NCBI GenBank assembly: GCA_016748015.1
Contig: JAAOMT010000718.1
Span: 483,738 to 547,737 of the forward strand
Direction: 5' to 3'
DNA length: 64,000 nucleotides
From: Geosiphon pyriformis
Taxonomy: Eukaryota > Glomeromycota > Glomeromycetes > Archaeosporales > Geosiphonaceae
The notes under the pieces were generated by a model. It saw nothing but the letters and a program-made list of their open reading frames with translations. It was not told the DNA's origin and did no database searches. This document shows, in pieces, positions 12,562 through 24,440 of this stretch (within the stretch, counting starts at the first letter, position 1; every line of letters begins with the position of its first letter). Position numbers and translations under genes: made by a program.

Positions 12562-15500
12562 CTATGTACCTATATAAACAGAAACCGCATCTAAAGCACC
12601 TGAAACAAACAAACTAAATTTGCGCAAACCAAACCTAATGCCCAATGCATCATCAATACCCAACAATCTGACAACTCCAGCCGAATACAGGGAAGACAGA
12701 CCAGAAATAAAAACTGGCACCGAACTGTCTCGAGGAATTAACCCATGCTTCTCCATAAAAGCACAATGTTTAACACAGACCAACCAAACCTCATCTCTAA
12801 AAGCTAGGCAAAAATCATAAACAAAGTCCACAATTTTCGCACCAGTAAGTTTCAGGTCACCAAAAACAGAAACTGCCTCAAAAAACCAATCATTAAAAAC
12901 AAAGTCTTTGCATAGAGCAACACAAACCAAGGTGTCAAGAATACACGAAGAAAGAGTTCGCAGCACACAAGAAAAAAGACCACGAAGGCCAGAAATGCCT
13001 TCCCATTTAACCGCAAAATCACCAAGCAGCCGATTACAATTAGCAAAGTCAGAATTACAAGAAAAAACATGGTCCGAGACCTCCACACTTTCACAAAACA
13101 AGCAAACCACACTAGGGTAACTCTTATCATAAAGGTGTTTGTGAACGGTTACAGGCAGTCTATGATGTAGAGCTTTCATAAAATACGTGTGCAAGCCAGC
13201 AGTCCAAATACTGGTGAAGCCAGCAGCCATGTGTGAATCGGGATGCCAAACAGAAGAAGACCTATGCCAATTGATATCAGTGAGCAATTTGCCAGTGACA
13301 GCTCTAGTACCTGAACTGAAACCCCAACACGAACGGTGAATGGACCAATAAATGTCACACACAAAATGCCTAGAATTACCCGAAACCGGATTACCACCAG
13401 CCAGAATAAACTGCTCGTCCAGCCGAGGGGAAAGAACAAAATCAGAAAGAGCTGCACGGCTAGCCAGATCATCAGCCCAGTCATTACCTACAACACCAGA
13501 ATGTCCTTTAATCTTACATCAGCTGACATCCAACCTCTTAGCATAAATAAAACCAGCAATATGACAGCACTTCACCCAACAACTATTCCAAAAATCCGGA
13601 TGCACAAAACCCAATTCCGACCTGCAAACGTCCAATGCGGCCTGACTATCTGAAAATAAACTAACTTTGTTAACCACAGGAACACACTCGAAAGCAAGTG
13701 CAATAGCTTGCAATTCTGCTAAAATAGATGACAACAAACCCGAAACCTTAACACCTAAACTCATATTAATATTATCAAAGAAAACTGCCACACTTGATTT
13801 AACACTGAAAGTGCCCAAATCAGCCAAGGATCCATTAGTATAGACTGAAAGGCTATCAGCACCCAATCCCAACAAATGATTATGAACCAAATCAAAATCA
13901 GTGGATTCCAAGACACTAGGAGCAGAAGAAATGTTCACTGAACAGCCATGAACAAAAGAAGATGACCCCACACTACCAAGATAACCAACAGAGACACCAA
14001 ACCAATCAGGAATGGGGCCATGCAGATCCAGCCTTTTCCAATACTTGAAAGTCTTCCAGTCAAAAACACTACCATTGTGTCAACGCAATTGTTCTACAAA
14101 GGCAATTCCATACCACTGAAGTGAGGAGAAACACCTAGAGAATTTCACCTCTCTAAGAACCCAAGACATGGGAGTTCCATGGGAGAATCGGAATGCACTG
14201 GGGCCAGGACTACTAAAGGATAAGCTGCAATCGGCAAAAATACGAACCACACCTGCCAGAAAATTGTTCGAGGGATTTAATTTTAAATGAACCGGGGAGA
14301 CCAAAGGGTGCACAGGACACCAGCTCAAAGTCTATAAGTTATGAGACCTATGGAAAAACAACTGACCCAGAATTCCAACAGCATTGACAAAACACACCAT
14401 GGATGCTGATTTACTTTCAGCCTGAATCTGCTCAAAAGTCTTTAAGCCGTAAAAGGATGGATGATGAAGAGCATCATTGGGAAAGTCCAAAGGAAGACCC
14501 ACCTTGGATTTGAAACCTTTACAAATCAGAGCGTCCCATTTACAACAAACACTAAGTAAAACAAAACTAAACTGTGTTCTATAACTGATGATAGGTTGCA
14601 GAACTGCCGAAACCAAATACAAGAACTGCTTATCAGAGATGGCTTTTTTCAGGACGAGATTAGTGAAAAACCGAACATCCAAATGTGCCTTGGCCAAACT
14701 GGGCTTTGACAAACCATCCATAGACAGAAAGATGCCCAAATACTGGTGAGGTTTCTCTTTCTTGGCAATAGAAATTGGTGAACCACTGATTGTCAGAAAG
14801 GGGCTCACAACCTTACAGTTAATGAGAATTGCCACCATTTTGTCATTGTTAATTGAAATATCATTAATTCTAAAAAATTCACTAGCAACATTGAGAATGT
14901 GTTGTGTTGCAGCCTGACTGCTGCCGATCCAAATTGTATTGTCCACAAAAGCACTAGCCACAAAGAAAGAAGAAAAACCAGCTTAAGATTCAACACGGCC
15001 AGTTTTAGCAATGAAATAAAAATTCAACCTATATCCACAAAATTCTTCTTGCCTCTTGACTTCACACAAAAGAGAATCATAAAATATATGCCAGAGAAGA
15101 GGTGAGAACACTTCCCCTTGATCAAGACCATCATGGACTTGATAACCATCAGTTAAGCCAAAGTCAGTTATTACTCAGTTGACTCAGTTATTGTGAATGT
15201 CACCAAAAAATTGAATGAACCTGCTACACATCTTAATCCTAATTAAACTTTTTTTCAAATGCCCCCAGCCAACAGAATCATAGGCCTTCTTCATGTTCTG
15301 CAATACCAGCCAAAGTTCACGGTTCTTTTCCAGAGCATCCTCAACCACAGAACCGACAGCAAAGATAGGAGACTGTGTCATCGTGCCCTTCAAAACAGAA
15401 AAATTGTCCTTGCAGAGAACATTGTGAGTACTGCATGCCAAAAAAATCCTGTCTGAGAGGATCTTTAAAAGGATCTTATGAGCAGTTTCAATCAAAACAA

Positions 15501-17236
15501 TGGATCGGGTGTTCATAAGAACTCCCTCCCACTCATAAGGTTTGGAGATCATAGACACCCAAGCTTCCTTTCAAGGACCAAAAACTGACTCACAGAGCAA
15601 ACAAGAGTTCAAAAGCACCAACAACATATCCAGAACTGATTCGTCACAATGCTTTCAAAGCTTGTTCGAAATACAAGACAAACCAGCAGCTTTATTATTA
15701 GACAAGTCCAACACAACACTAAGCAACTCAACAGAACTAATAGGGTCTATTATTCTCAAAAATGCCTCATCAAATACGTACTCCAAGAGTTGGTACTGGC
15801 GACACCAATCAGCAGAGACATCAGCAACCAATTCACGTTTTCTGGTCCAGCCTTTCATGATAACATCCACCTTAGATTTAACCAAACTAGGATCCAAAAC
15901 CAGTTTATTATCGACAACCAAATGATTCAATACCACTTTGCGAAAGGGGCGCTCTAGCACACTCCTAATTGTATGACCCTTATCCACCTCAAAACTTTCC
16001 ATCCTCCTACTAACTGCTGATCTAATACAAGATTTTTCAACATGCTTTGACTTGGACAATTTAGAGGAACGATACAATTTCCTGACTCTGAACAAAACAA
16101 ATCTTATGACCTCAAAATGCAACCCCGAAAGAAAAAGAAACTCCACCACAGAAGCATTTGTAGCATCCAACAAATTCCATGTACTCAGTAGTGCAACAAA
16201 TTCCTCAGAAGAAACCAAACGTGATGCTTTAACTAGTTTAGACACCAAAAGTTCTAGCTTGTGAAACTTAGAAGATTCCTTAGTAAACACATTATCATAA
16301 TCCTTGAACCATTTTTTTTTGAAAATATCACTCGCTGATAAGCACACAATTTTGTAGACGACGTTCTACATAGCATCCAAATCCAGAAACAATAGAGCAG
16401 CATCAAACTCATACTTAAACATCACTGTGGTGGCAGCAAAAGATTTCTTAAATGCAGCCCATTTGGCAGCCATAGCATCCTTAAAATTAAACTTCCACTG
16501 ATCTTTATTTGTCTGCTTGTGAAGAGACATCAAATTAATGTCCAAGAGACCATTCAGGCCCATGGAAACAGCAACAGCCCTATGATCAGTATCAAAATAT
16601 TCATCAACCCCGGCTATACTTTGATCTAAGATTGCATTGACCAAGCTCGATGACACGAACACGTAATCAATAACCTTGGCCACTCCTTGAGAATTGGTCC
16701 AAGTTGCATTCCTCTCAAACAAACTCCCTCTCAAGGCATTGACCAAACCCAAATCAAAACATTTCCTGAAACTAGCACACCTGTGAGAGCCATTTTCATT
16801 GAAATCACCACCCAATATCACGAAAGATGATTCATTAACAGCTTTAGCAATCAAAGAGTTTATCTCATTCACTTGTGAGAAACGCGTGAATACTGAAGCA
16901 CCTGCATACAAACCCAGAATTGACACCAAGAGCTTATTTTTGAAGAGCAACTTAACAGACAAAAGTCATCCAGAAATCTCAACAACTTTATATACATGTT
17001 TTGCCAGAGTGTTGTTTATAATGATTGCCACACCAGAATCAAGATAACCAGAATCCAAACCAGAAACAAAGATCCGAACACCATCAAATTTATTAGTAAT
17101 CCAAGGCCAAACTCTATCTTTTAACTTTGTCTCAGTAACAATTGAAACCAAATTGTTCATATCTCTGTGCCAATGAATGACATCATCTTGCTTCGTAAGA
17201 TTGTTCAACCCATGAACATTACACGTAGCAATCTTC
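12562..17236 (-). pseudogene. LINE1 ORF2: endonuclease - RT - RNase H - zinc motif, disrupted
   Basis: Reading leftwards, the APE-type endonuclease (about 17236-16366) has NVHGLNN, TETKLKD, GLYAGAS, GGDFNENG, KVIDYVF and DTDHRAVAV. The linker and thumb region covers about 16347-15560. The reverse transcriptase (about 15558-14332) has ELWLVLQNMKKAYDSVGW and the catalytic motif read as FVDN at 14949-14938 instead of FxDD. RNase H lies near 13971-13519 with VYTNGS (normally YTDGS), LAELQAIALA and FSDSQAALDV. The C-terminus has a CLFC...H...C zinc motif near 13100. In-frame stops and frameshifts (for example around 15184, 14330 and 13519) break the frame. The start is placed just after the ORF1 stop, where NVHGLNN homology begins; no clear ATG marks it. 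Confidence 0.85.
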
Positions 17237-17252
17237 TATACCAGATTACTCA

Positions 17253-18998
17253 TTAAGAATGAGGTAGAGAAAAAGCACCACCAGCCAAAGCCAAACCATC
17301 CAAGTGCGCTAATAGGCTCATGACCAAAGCAGAGAGACCTTCCAATATGTTTTCCAATTTCACAACCTCAAGTGAGGCAGTTGAACCAAGAACAGCAGCA
17401 GTCTTGTTACTAGTGGCATCACCCAAACCCACTTCCATCACTATATCCTCCCCTTGATTCTGCGATGGAGAGGTCACCGGCAGCTGACATCCAGAGCTAG
17501 GCTGGGAAACTGCTGACATGAATGAGTCCAATCTCTTAGCCAACTCACCAATTTGTCCTGCGAGGCTGACAAAACTGCTCTCAATATTCTTCAAATGGTC
17601 TTCCAGTTCACCACTAACAGTCAGGAGAGGTTTACTATAAGATATGGAACCAGATTGAGCTGAACCACTAAATAACGCTAATGAGAGTAGTTTACCAACC
17701 ACGGAGGCCCAAGTTTTTCCACCGAAAGCCAAAGGACGGAAAATGGAGACAGATTTTTTTTCATATATCTTAGCCAGACAGAGCTGATCCTGAGCTGAGA
17801 GAGGAGCTCTCTTGCTCCTAGGACTTGAGAACACACCAGCAGTACAACAAGCAAGAGAAGTATGACCAGAATTTCTGCAAATTAAGCACAGTGCAGCAGT
17901 TAAATGAGACCATCAGAGACCAACGCCTTTTATAACAAGAGTGTTTGCCATTGCCTGAATAAAACTACCCTCAGAATCGAAGCACACAGTGGCACAGCAT
18001 GCCTGAACATAACTGACAGAGCTGCATTCAATAACACATGTTTTCCCACCAACTGAACCAATGAAGTCCCAAAGATCATGAGCAGTGGTGCCCATAGGAA
18101 GAGTATAAAGCAAAGCCTTGAACTCATCTCTAGCATCCCATGTCTGTTTGTTAACATTGGTCCAGGCCACACACACTGCATTTTTCCCAATAAGGATGGA
18201 CCACTTAGCTGCCAAGAGATCAGCCTGAATTTGATCCTCCAATTCAATGATCGCCTTTTGCCATAGACCCACCAACTGCATTTTAATTGACTTAATAAGC
18301 CCAAATTCAGAAATGGCTGCACACACTGCCTCGATGGAAGTTCCCACAGAAATTTCTTTTAACACAATTGCCTGATTTGTACAATTGTTGATAGGGCACT
18401 TAAGATTGGTGTTTACCACAACACCATGATTATTTGCCAATTGAGCAACCGTCATCATCACTTTTTTGGAAGTGAAAGATGCCCAGATGATTTCACCAAA
18501 TTTTGAGGGAGTAGAGACTCCCCCAAAACCATTCACACCTGAAAATTTTTTTTTGACAAAGTTCAATTTCTTTTGAGATGATTTCCCAGCAACAGCCATG
18601 AGATTAATATCCAAAGCAAAGGATTTGCGAACAGACACTTGAATGGACAGTTTGATAGGTAAAGGGGGTGAGAGAAGGAAGGAACCATCTAACATGTCAT
18701 TGTCTGCATTGACAGTACCATAATCAATTACACCCAGAGGCTTCTCTAACACCTTCTTGGTCTTTACACGCAAACTTTTAGGCATTTGATCAGAATCTCC
18801 TCCTGCGAAAGCACTATTCTCACCATAGTCAATACTGGTTTTCTCAACCAAACACTCCTCCTCCATGTCAATACTCTCAGATTCAGTAGTATTACCCGCC
18901 TTAGAACCCTATGAATAATTACCAAGAGCTTTATCAGCAACCTCTCTATTATCAATACTCTCTGCCAATACACCACCCTTTCTCTTCTTCCTCAACAT
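17253..18998 (-). pseudogene. LINE1 ORF1: RRM-like domain plus CCHC knuckle, two stops
   Basis: From the ATG at 18998 (MLRKKRKGG) one frame runs to a stop at 17253, broken by TAG at 18909-18911 and a TGA near 17911. The middle resembles an RRM fold (AIVLKEISVGTSIEAV, FGLIKSIKMQLVG), followed by a CCHC zinc knuckle (CLICRNSGHTSLAC) and a basic SPRSKRAP stretch. Such proteins bind the LINE RNA to form the transposition particle. The reading frame is open upstream of 18998 for some distance, so an earlier start is possible. Apart from the two stops, codon structure is well kept. Confidence 0.8.
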
Positions 18999-19185
18999 GA
19001 CTGTCTTAAAACCATCTTCAGAACCAGAAACTTTGGTAGCCTTTTTTATAACAGCAATAACAGAGCCAACAGTGGCCTCGTAATCGAAAAATGGTTTTGA
19101 TTTATCGTATTGAATAGTAAAAAACTTCTTTCGAAAAAACTTTTGACTCTTTTTTGGGAATTTTGGATGAAGGAGAAAAAGAAGT

Positions 19186-19199
19186 TTGTAATCACTTTT
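19186..19199. repeat. Right target-site duplication of LINE1
   Basis: This is the second copy of TTGTAATCACTTTT, identical to 12416-12429. LINE0 coding homology resumes immediately after it. Confidence 0.85.
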
Positions 19200-20975
19200 A
19201 AAGCTAAAAAAATTAATACTAACTTGAACTGTAGTTTTTTTATTGATATAATTAACTATAAAATAGATGAAAATAAAAGTTTTTTTTTCTCTTTTCTCAA
19301 TATTTTTCTTAACAAAAAATGAATTAACTCAAAAATTATCAAAACTCAGATTAAAATACTTATTAAAAAATTTTTTGCTCTTGATATTAATCTTTCTGTA
19401 ATGAAAAATAAATCAGTTACAACAAAAACTCAGACTATTAGAAAAAATTTTCTAATAATTAATGGTTTTAGAAGTGCTATTATTCTTTTATAATTTAAAA
19501 AAATCATCTGATTAACATTTATATTAGAAAAAAGTATTAAAAAGACTGTATTATTAACTAAAAATAAAGAAATCATTATAAACAATAATGTTAAGAAATA
19601 AAAAATGTGCTTAAATCAGACTATAGTAATCAAAAAATTCTCAAAAAAAATAATTATTGCTACAATATTCAAATATGATTAGATTATGTTAATAAAATTA
19701 CAACTTATTAAACTATGATAAAAGACTGTAATAAAGTTTGCTAAATTAGGACAGATTAATTATTTGACAGCTAAATGGTTATTCTTAATTGAAAAAACTC
19801 AATACATATAACAAAAACTGTAAAAAATTATTTTAGGGTGTTTTTGTTTACTTTATTTGTGAAAATAACTGTTTACAATCTTGGTAATTTGTTAAAAAAG
19901 ACTGGTAAGAAAATTTGTATTATTAACTATTTATTTAAAACTGGTAATAGAATTTGCTATATAGTAATTGGCTTTAAATCAAAAAAAAAATTGGAATTAA
20001 CTTTTTGTACAGAACCTATTCTAAATGATATTAAACTTTCTTAAACTAAAATAAATCTGGTTTTTTGTAAAAAATATGAATCTTTTGGTTATTTATCTCT
20101 TAAGTATAATTTTTATGGCTTATCTACCTTTATCTTAAAGAAAATTTATAAAAAAAATGTGTTAAATAAGAATTGTCTTTAGTTGGCTCATTTTTATGTA
20201 AAAAAATATGTTTCTATAGTTTAATTTGCTACTTTTAATAACAAATCTTAAGTACAAGTAATGTTACTAATAATTTTGTTTATTATATTATTTAATAATA
20301 CTCATTTTGGTTCTGGTTCTAATTTATCTTTGGTTAATGCTTTGTATATTGGTAAAGCTTTTTTTGTTATCTTAAATGATACATCTATTAATATTTATTT
20401 GGTTTTATTGAAATATTTCTTAAAACTTTTGGCTAATTAAGTGTCTAGTATTGTGTATAAGCTAAGCAATTTAGAACTAATGTTTTTGGTGTCTACTTTT
20501 TAACCTTTTATTCCAGCTGTTTTAATGTTCTTAAACTCAGATTTGAATTTAAACATAATCTTAAATAACTCTTTAATATTGTCTTATTTCTTATTTTCAG
20601 TTGTTGAGAACAAGTTTTTTGATTTAGGTTTAAATAGCTTAAGAATTCTAATTACCAAATTTAGTAGCTTGAAATTAAAGATGGTTGTTCTTAAGATTTT
20701 TTTGGTTTAGTTTTGAGAAAATTAGATTAATTATGTATTGGTTTAAGTTTCTTGACACATTTTTTATTTTGATGAATAATTTTGTCTGAAAAATAGATAT
20801 ATACAATATTAAAGGCATAAACAATATGGCTAAGGAGAAAAATATAATTAAGTGGCACAATAAATTTGGCAATTGGATTTTTATTATTACTAAGACTAAG
20901 TAAAAAAAACAAATTAAATCTTAGATAAAAAATAGATTTCAAAGTATAAGAGTTTTTGTTTCTGGTTTGAATACT
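19200..20975 (+). pseudogene. LINE0 relic, part 2: rest of ORF1 and start of ORF2
   Basis: The protein trace FKAKKINTN, KTQIKILIKKFFALDINL, FCTEPILNDIKLS follows LINE2 ORF1 in order (KAKRVNTS, KTQIKMFVKKFFALNINL, FCTEPVLGSVQLS). Near 20810-20965 it passes into ORF2 (IKGINNMAK, IKWHNKF, SIRVFVSGLNT), parallel to LINE1's VHGLNNLTK, IHWHRDM and VRIFVSGLDS. Base composition is far more AT-rich than in LINE1/LINE2, with many stops; most differences look like C-to-T or G-to-A. It stops at the poly-T of LINE2 and continues at 51945. Confidence 0.85.
20966..20975. repeat. Left target-site duplication of LINE2
   Basis: TTTGAATACT here is repeated at 51935-51944, 31 kb away. Between them lies LINE2 plus everything later inserted in it. 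LINE0 ORF2 reads SGLNT up to this copy and LNTDYVKVRMAII from the other, so joining across one copy restores colinearity. Confidence 0.85.
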
Positions 20976-21111
20976 TTTTTTTTATTAAAACAATTTAATG
21001 AGTGAAGCCCAACTACTACCTAGTACATAGAACCAAACTAAGTGGTTCAAACTAAGCACAATTCACACACTTTCTATATATGATTAGCCACTTAGGCCAG
21101 ACAAGACAACA

Positions 21112-22857
21112 CTACATACCTAAAACAACATGCGGATTACTATCCAAGCCAGAAAAGAAAGAACAAAGCCTGCAATGGCCAAAACTCACAGCAAAAAACT
21201 CTACAATACCAAGCAACCTGACCACTCCATCTGAAAGCATAAAAGACTTACAATATGAAAGACCCACCACCAAACCATCATTACCAACTAGGCCTGTCTT
21301 CTCCATATCTACTCTAAATTTAGACCTTGTCAACCACACCTTGGATCAATGCAACTCAACCAAATACCTTACAAAGTCAATCATCACACTAGTAGCACAC
21401 TTAACATCACCAAAAATGCTAACCATCTCTGCACACCAATTCTTAAGCACAAACTCTTTACATATAACTGAATACAAGCTGACATCTGAATAACAAAGAT
21501 CAAAAGTCCTCAAGACAAAGGAAGAAGATGGGTTACAAGCACCAGCCAAAGAAATCCAGCGAGCAAATGCCTCTGACAAAATGTCCTCCCGAATATAAAC
21601 ATTCTGTGAATAGGTGAAAACATGGTCTGGCAATTCCACTTTGCCACACAACAAACACTGCATACTAAGATAACTTTTATCATATAACCTTTTGTGAACA
21701 GCCACCAGCAGCTTTCTGTATAGAGCCTTCATCAAGTATGTGCGAAGAGTCACAGACTTACAGCTGGTAAACCCAGCAAGCATATGCAAATCAGAATGCC
21801 AAACCTGTGCAGAAGCAATCCAATCAAAACTCTGCAATAAAGCAACTGGAACCACATTATGACCTGGACCAGCTTCTCAATAAGCACAACAAATAGATCT
21901 ATAAACATCTCTGATAAAGTGACAAATATTACCCAAAATTGCAGTACTCTTAGCCACCAAAAAACACTTATGAACCCCAGCCGGCAAAGAAAAAAGAGAG
22001 CCAGCAGTCTCATCAGCCAGCGTATTGGTTCTATCATTACTAGGGATCCCAAAATGACTCTTGACCTTAACCCAACTCACAGCAAGATCTTTATCCTTAA
22101 TCAAATTGGCAATATATTTTTTCTCAATGTAACAATGATTGCAAAAATCAGGAACAGCAAAAGCTAATTCGGACACACACACATCAATGGCAGCTTGGTT
22201 GTTGAGATGCAAAACCACTGCACAGGAGGGAGGAACACATTCCAGAGCAAGAGCCACAGCCTGCAATTCTGATAAAGTTAAAGATAAAAGCCCATGAACA
22301 CCAACACCAACTCCTGAATTCAAAGCAGAAAAATAAGCAGCAGTCCCGCTAATTACACTGGAGGAGCCAGAAAATTTCAACAAACTATCAGTATAAACAT
22401 CAAAAGAGCCAGACCAAACTTTGAACAGACCATTACACACAAAAGCAAACTGTTCAGAATCCAAAATGCTACAGCCTGAAAAACCACCAGCTTTAATAGC
22501 AGCAAGTGGCACTGAATTCTTATTCAGCAAAAACCTCAATGTGACATTGAACCAGTGAGACACAGGGCCCCTAGGATCAAGCCTTTTCTAACAACAAAAA
22601 GTCTTCTAATCCATTACAGCACCTTTTTTGTCAAGGAGTCTGTTATCAAAAGCAACTCCAAAATGCTTCAAAGAACAAACACAACTAAGAAACAAGGATT
22701 TCCCCAAAATTTCAGACATAAGAAAATTACCAGGGTTCCTAAATGCACTAGGTAGAAAGCCCACCAAAGACAGCTCACAATCCAAAAAAATTCTGACTAC
22801 ACTAGCTAAAAAATTGTTTACAGAACTAATGAGCAGCTTAACTGGGAACTGCAACAG
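21112..22857 (-). pseudogene. LINE2 ORF2, 3' half: RNase H and C-terminal zinc motif
   Basis: Reading leftwards from the insertion point of element A at 22857: LLISSVNNFLASVVRIF (parallel to LINE1's LNPSNNFLAGVVRIF), then RNase H (LTLSELQAVALALECVP, HLNNQAAIDVCVSEL, SHFGIPSNDRTNTLADETAG), then WHSDLHMLAGFTS and a C-terminal CLLCGKVELPDHVF zinc motif. The fourth zinc ligand, Cys in LINE1, is Tyr here, as a TGC-to-TAC change would give. Stops and a frameshift near 21350 and 21870 break the frame. Confidence 0.85.
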
Positions 22858-23721
22858 TATTACAGGTGATTATTTTTGCTGTTGATTAAATAACAAACCC
22901 ATAACTTGGTGCTTAAAAGCTACTTCCATGGATGAAGTTCTGCAAGTGTTGTATCTGAAGGTTTTGATAGAGTTTTTTGTATAATAGACAGAGATTCAAT
23001 AGTGTTGATAGTAGATGTATCTTTCCAAGAGTTTTTCCAATTTCTTTCTTAGTGTGGTGGCTGAATTTAGTCTGGCAGTCATGCCTTTCTGGTAAGCTAT
23101 CTGATAATATATAAAATCCTACCCTTATTTCTGGGTCTTTTACTAGGCTATTCTTGATGTCAATAACTCAGTGCTTAATCTTTTAATCAATTAGTATACA
23201 ACAACAAAATCAAAAAAAAGAAAGAAAAGAAATAAAAATAAAAAAAATAGAGAAAATAAGCCAAGACAATTTGGTATGTTAGTATCTCATTAATAGCCGT
23301 GATCAAGAGCTATTGTTCCAGCGTGGTTAAGTATCAATTACTATCAACACTTCATGTTGATAGTAGAAAGTGGGTTGAGATATGGAATAATTATTTATTT
23401 GATAATTGGGAACTAGAATGTTGCTTAGATTAAATTTAAACTAAGAGGTCTGTCTTTTCAGCTTCTAATCCTACTGCTATATATACATAATTGAGATTCC
23501 TCAATTTCTCAATTTTTTGCAACAGGAATCTTGCAATTCTTGATAAAAGGAATTCTGGAATTCTAAAATCCTGCAATTCCTCATTGGGGAATTCTGAAAT
23601 TCCTGGAATCCTGCAATTTCTCTGGGAAAAATTCTGGAATTCCACATTTACTACATATTCCTCTGATTGGCTAATATCTACTGACTAATAATACTATATT
23701 TCCTATATTCTATGAGTAACA
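22858..23721 (-). repeat. 3' LTR of element A
   Basis: The LTR runs from the TGTTAC-type end (coding orientation) at 23721 to CACCTGTAATA at 22858, where the terminal CA has become TA. A purine-rich tract (AAAAGGAAGGAA in coding orientation) just before it is the polypurine tract. The hairpin at 23340-23364 has its 5-nt loop inverted relative to other copies. Confidence 0.9.
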
Positions 23722-24440
23722 TTATTCCTTCCTTTTAATATTGAGCTCTATCGAAATCCAATTCATTTAATTCTTCCTCTTAAAGTATTTTCTGAATTTC
23801 ATTTTCAAGAATTACTTGTGTTATTTGAGTCCATAATTCTTCAAATTGAGCATTGGTGATTTTTCCCAATTGATTACTGGTAACTGTATCCATTGCTTTG
23901 TTGAGTAGAATTTCTGGTCAATCCTAAAATGCTGTGTGTATTCAGTATATAGCTTGAGCTTGTGTGGATAAATTGTTTTTTCCCACAAAATGTTCTAGTT
24001 GTTGTAGTATTGTTGTGTTGAATACCCACTTTGTTTTATCCATATATAAGTTCTGGATATTTACGTGTTGTCCCAAGTAAAAATAACAATAGTTTTTTGG
24101 AAATTGTTGTATCCATCAAGTCCAAGTTTCTCTGGTAAGTTCTTGGTGTAATCTGACTATTTGTTGTTCTTTCATGGCCAATTTTATCTTAGTCATGATC
24201 TTGTCGACCATGTTTTCAAGTCTTTTCTATGCTTTGTTTTGTGGTATTTTTGCTGTTTTTTTGTAACAAATAGTTTGTTAATTGATGGTAATTTTCATCT
24301 CTTGGTGTTAGATTAATTGAAAAATTTGTTGGGCTAGTGAATGGATATTGTCCATAATCTCCATTTTTCTGCTCTCTTCTGTCATGTCAATTATGTTCTT
24401 ATATATTCTTTTGTCGATCAATTGGATGTGTTGTTGTCAA
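23722..24440 (-). pseudogene. Element A: conserved ORF of unknown function after integrase
   Basis: Between the integrase frame and the polypurine tract lies a region that translates to segments matching element B: SLAQQIFQLI, VDKIMTKIKLAMKE, NYCYFYLGQHVNIQNLY, LEHFVGKNNLSTQAQAIY and KITNAQFEELWTQITQVIL. It occupies the position where retroviruses carry env, but I see no signal peptide or membrane segment. Several stops are present (TAA and TGA). Function unknown. Confidence 0.65.

Larger units (their letters stand above)
12430..19185 (-). mobile_element. LINE1: near full-length non-LTR retrotransposon with ORF1 and ORF2
   Basis: The element is about 6.76 kb, bounded by 14-bp direct repeats. 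Its 3' end shows a short poly-A tail (T run at 12430-12439) after the tail motif GAGTGAAGTCC. It encodes a nucleic-acid-binding ORF1 and an ORF2 with apurinic-type endonuclease, reverse transcriptase, RNase H and a C-terminal zinc motif. This layout is like the Tad1/I-type LINEs of fungi. Stop codons and frameshifts in both ORFs make it non-autonomous today. It is inserted into LINE0 in the opposite orientation. Confidence 0.9.

Noticed and set aside
12620-18266. Plus-strand open frames of 60-130 codons
   Set aside because: They are antisense shadows of LINE1 ORF1 and ORF2, whose minus-strand translations carry the recognisable domains.
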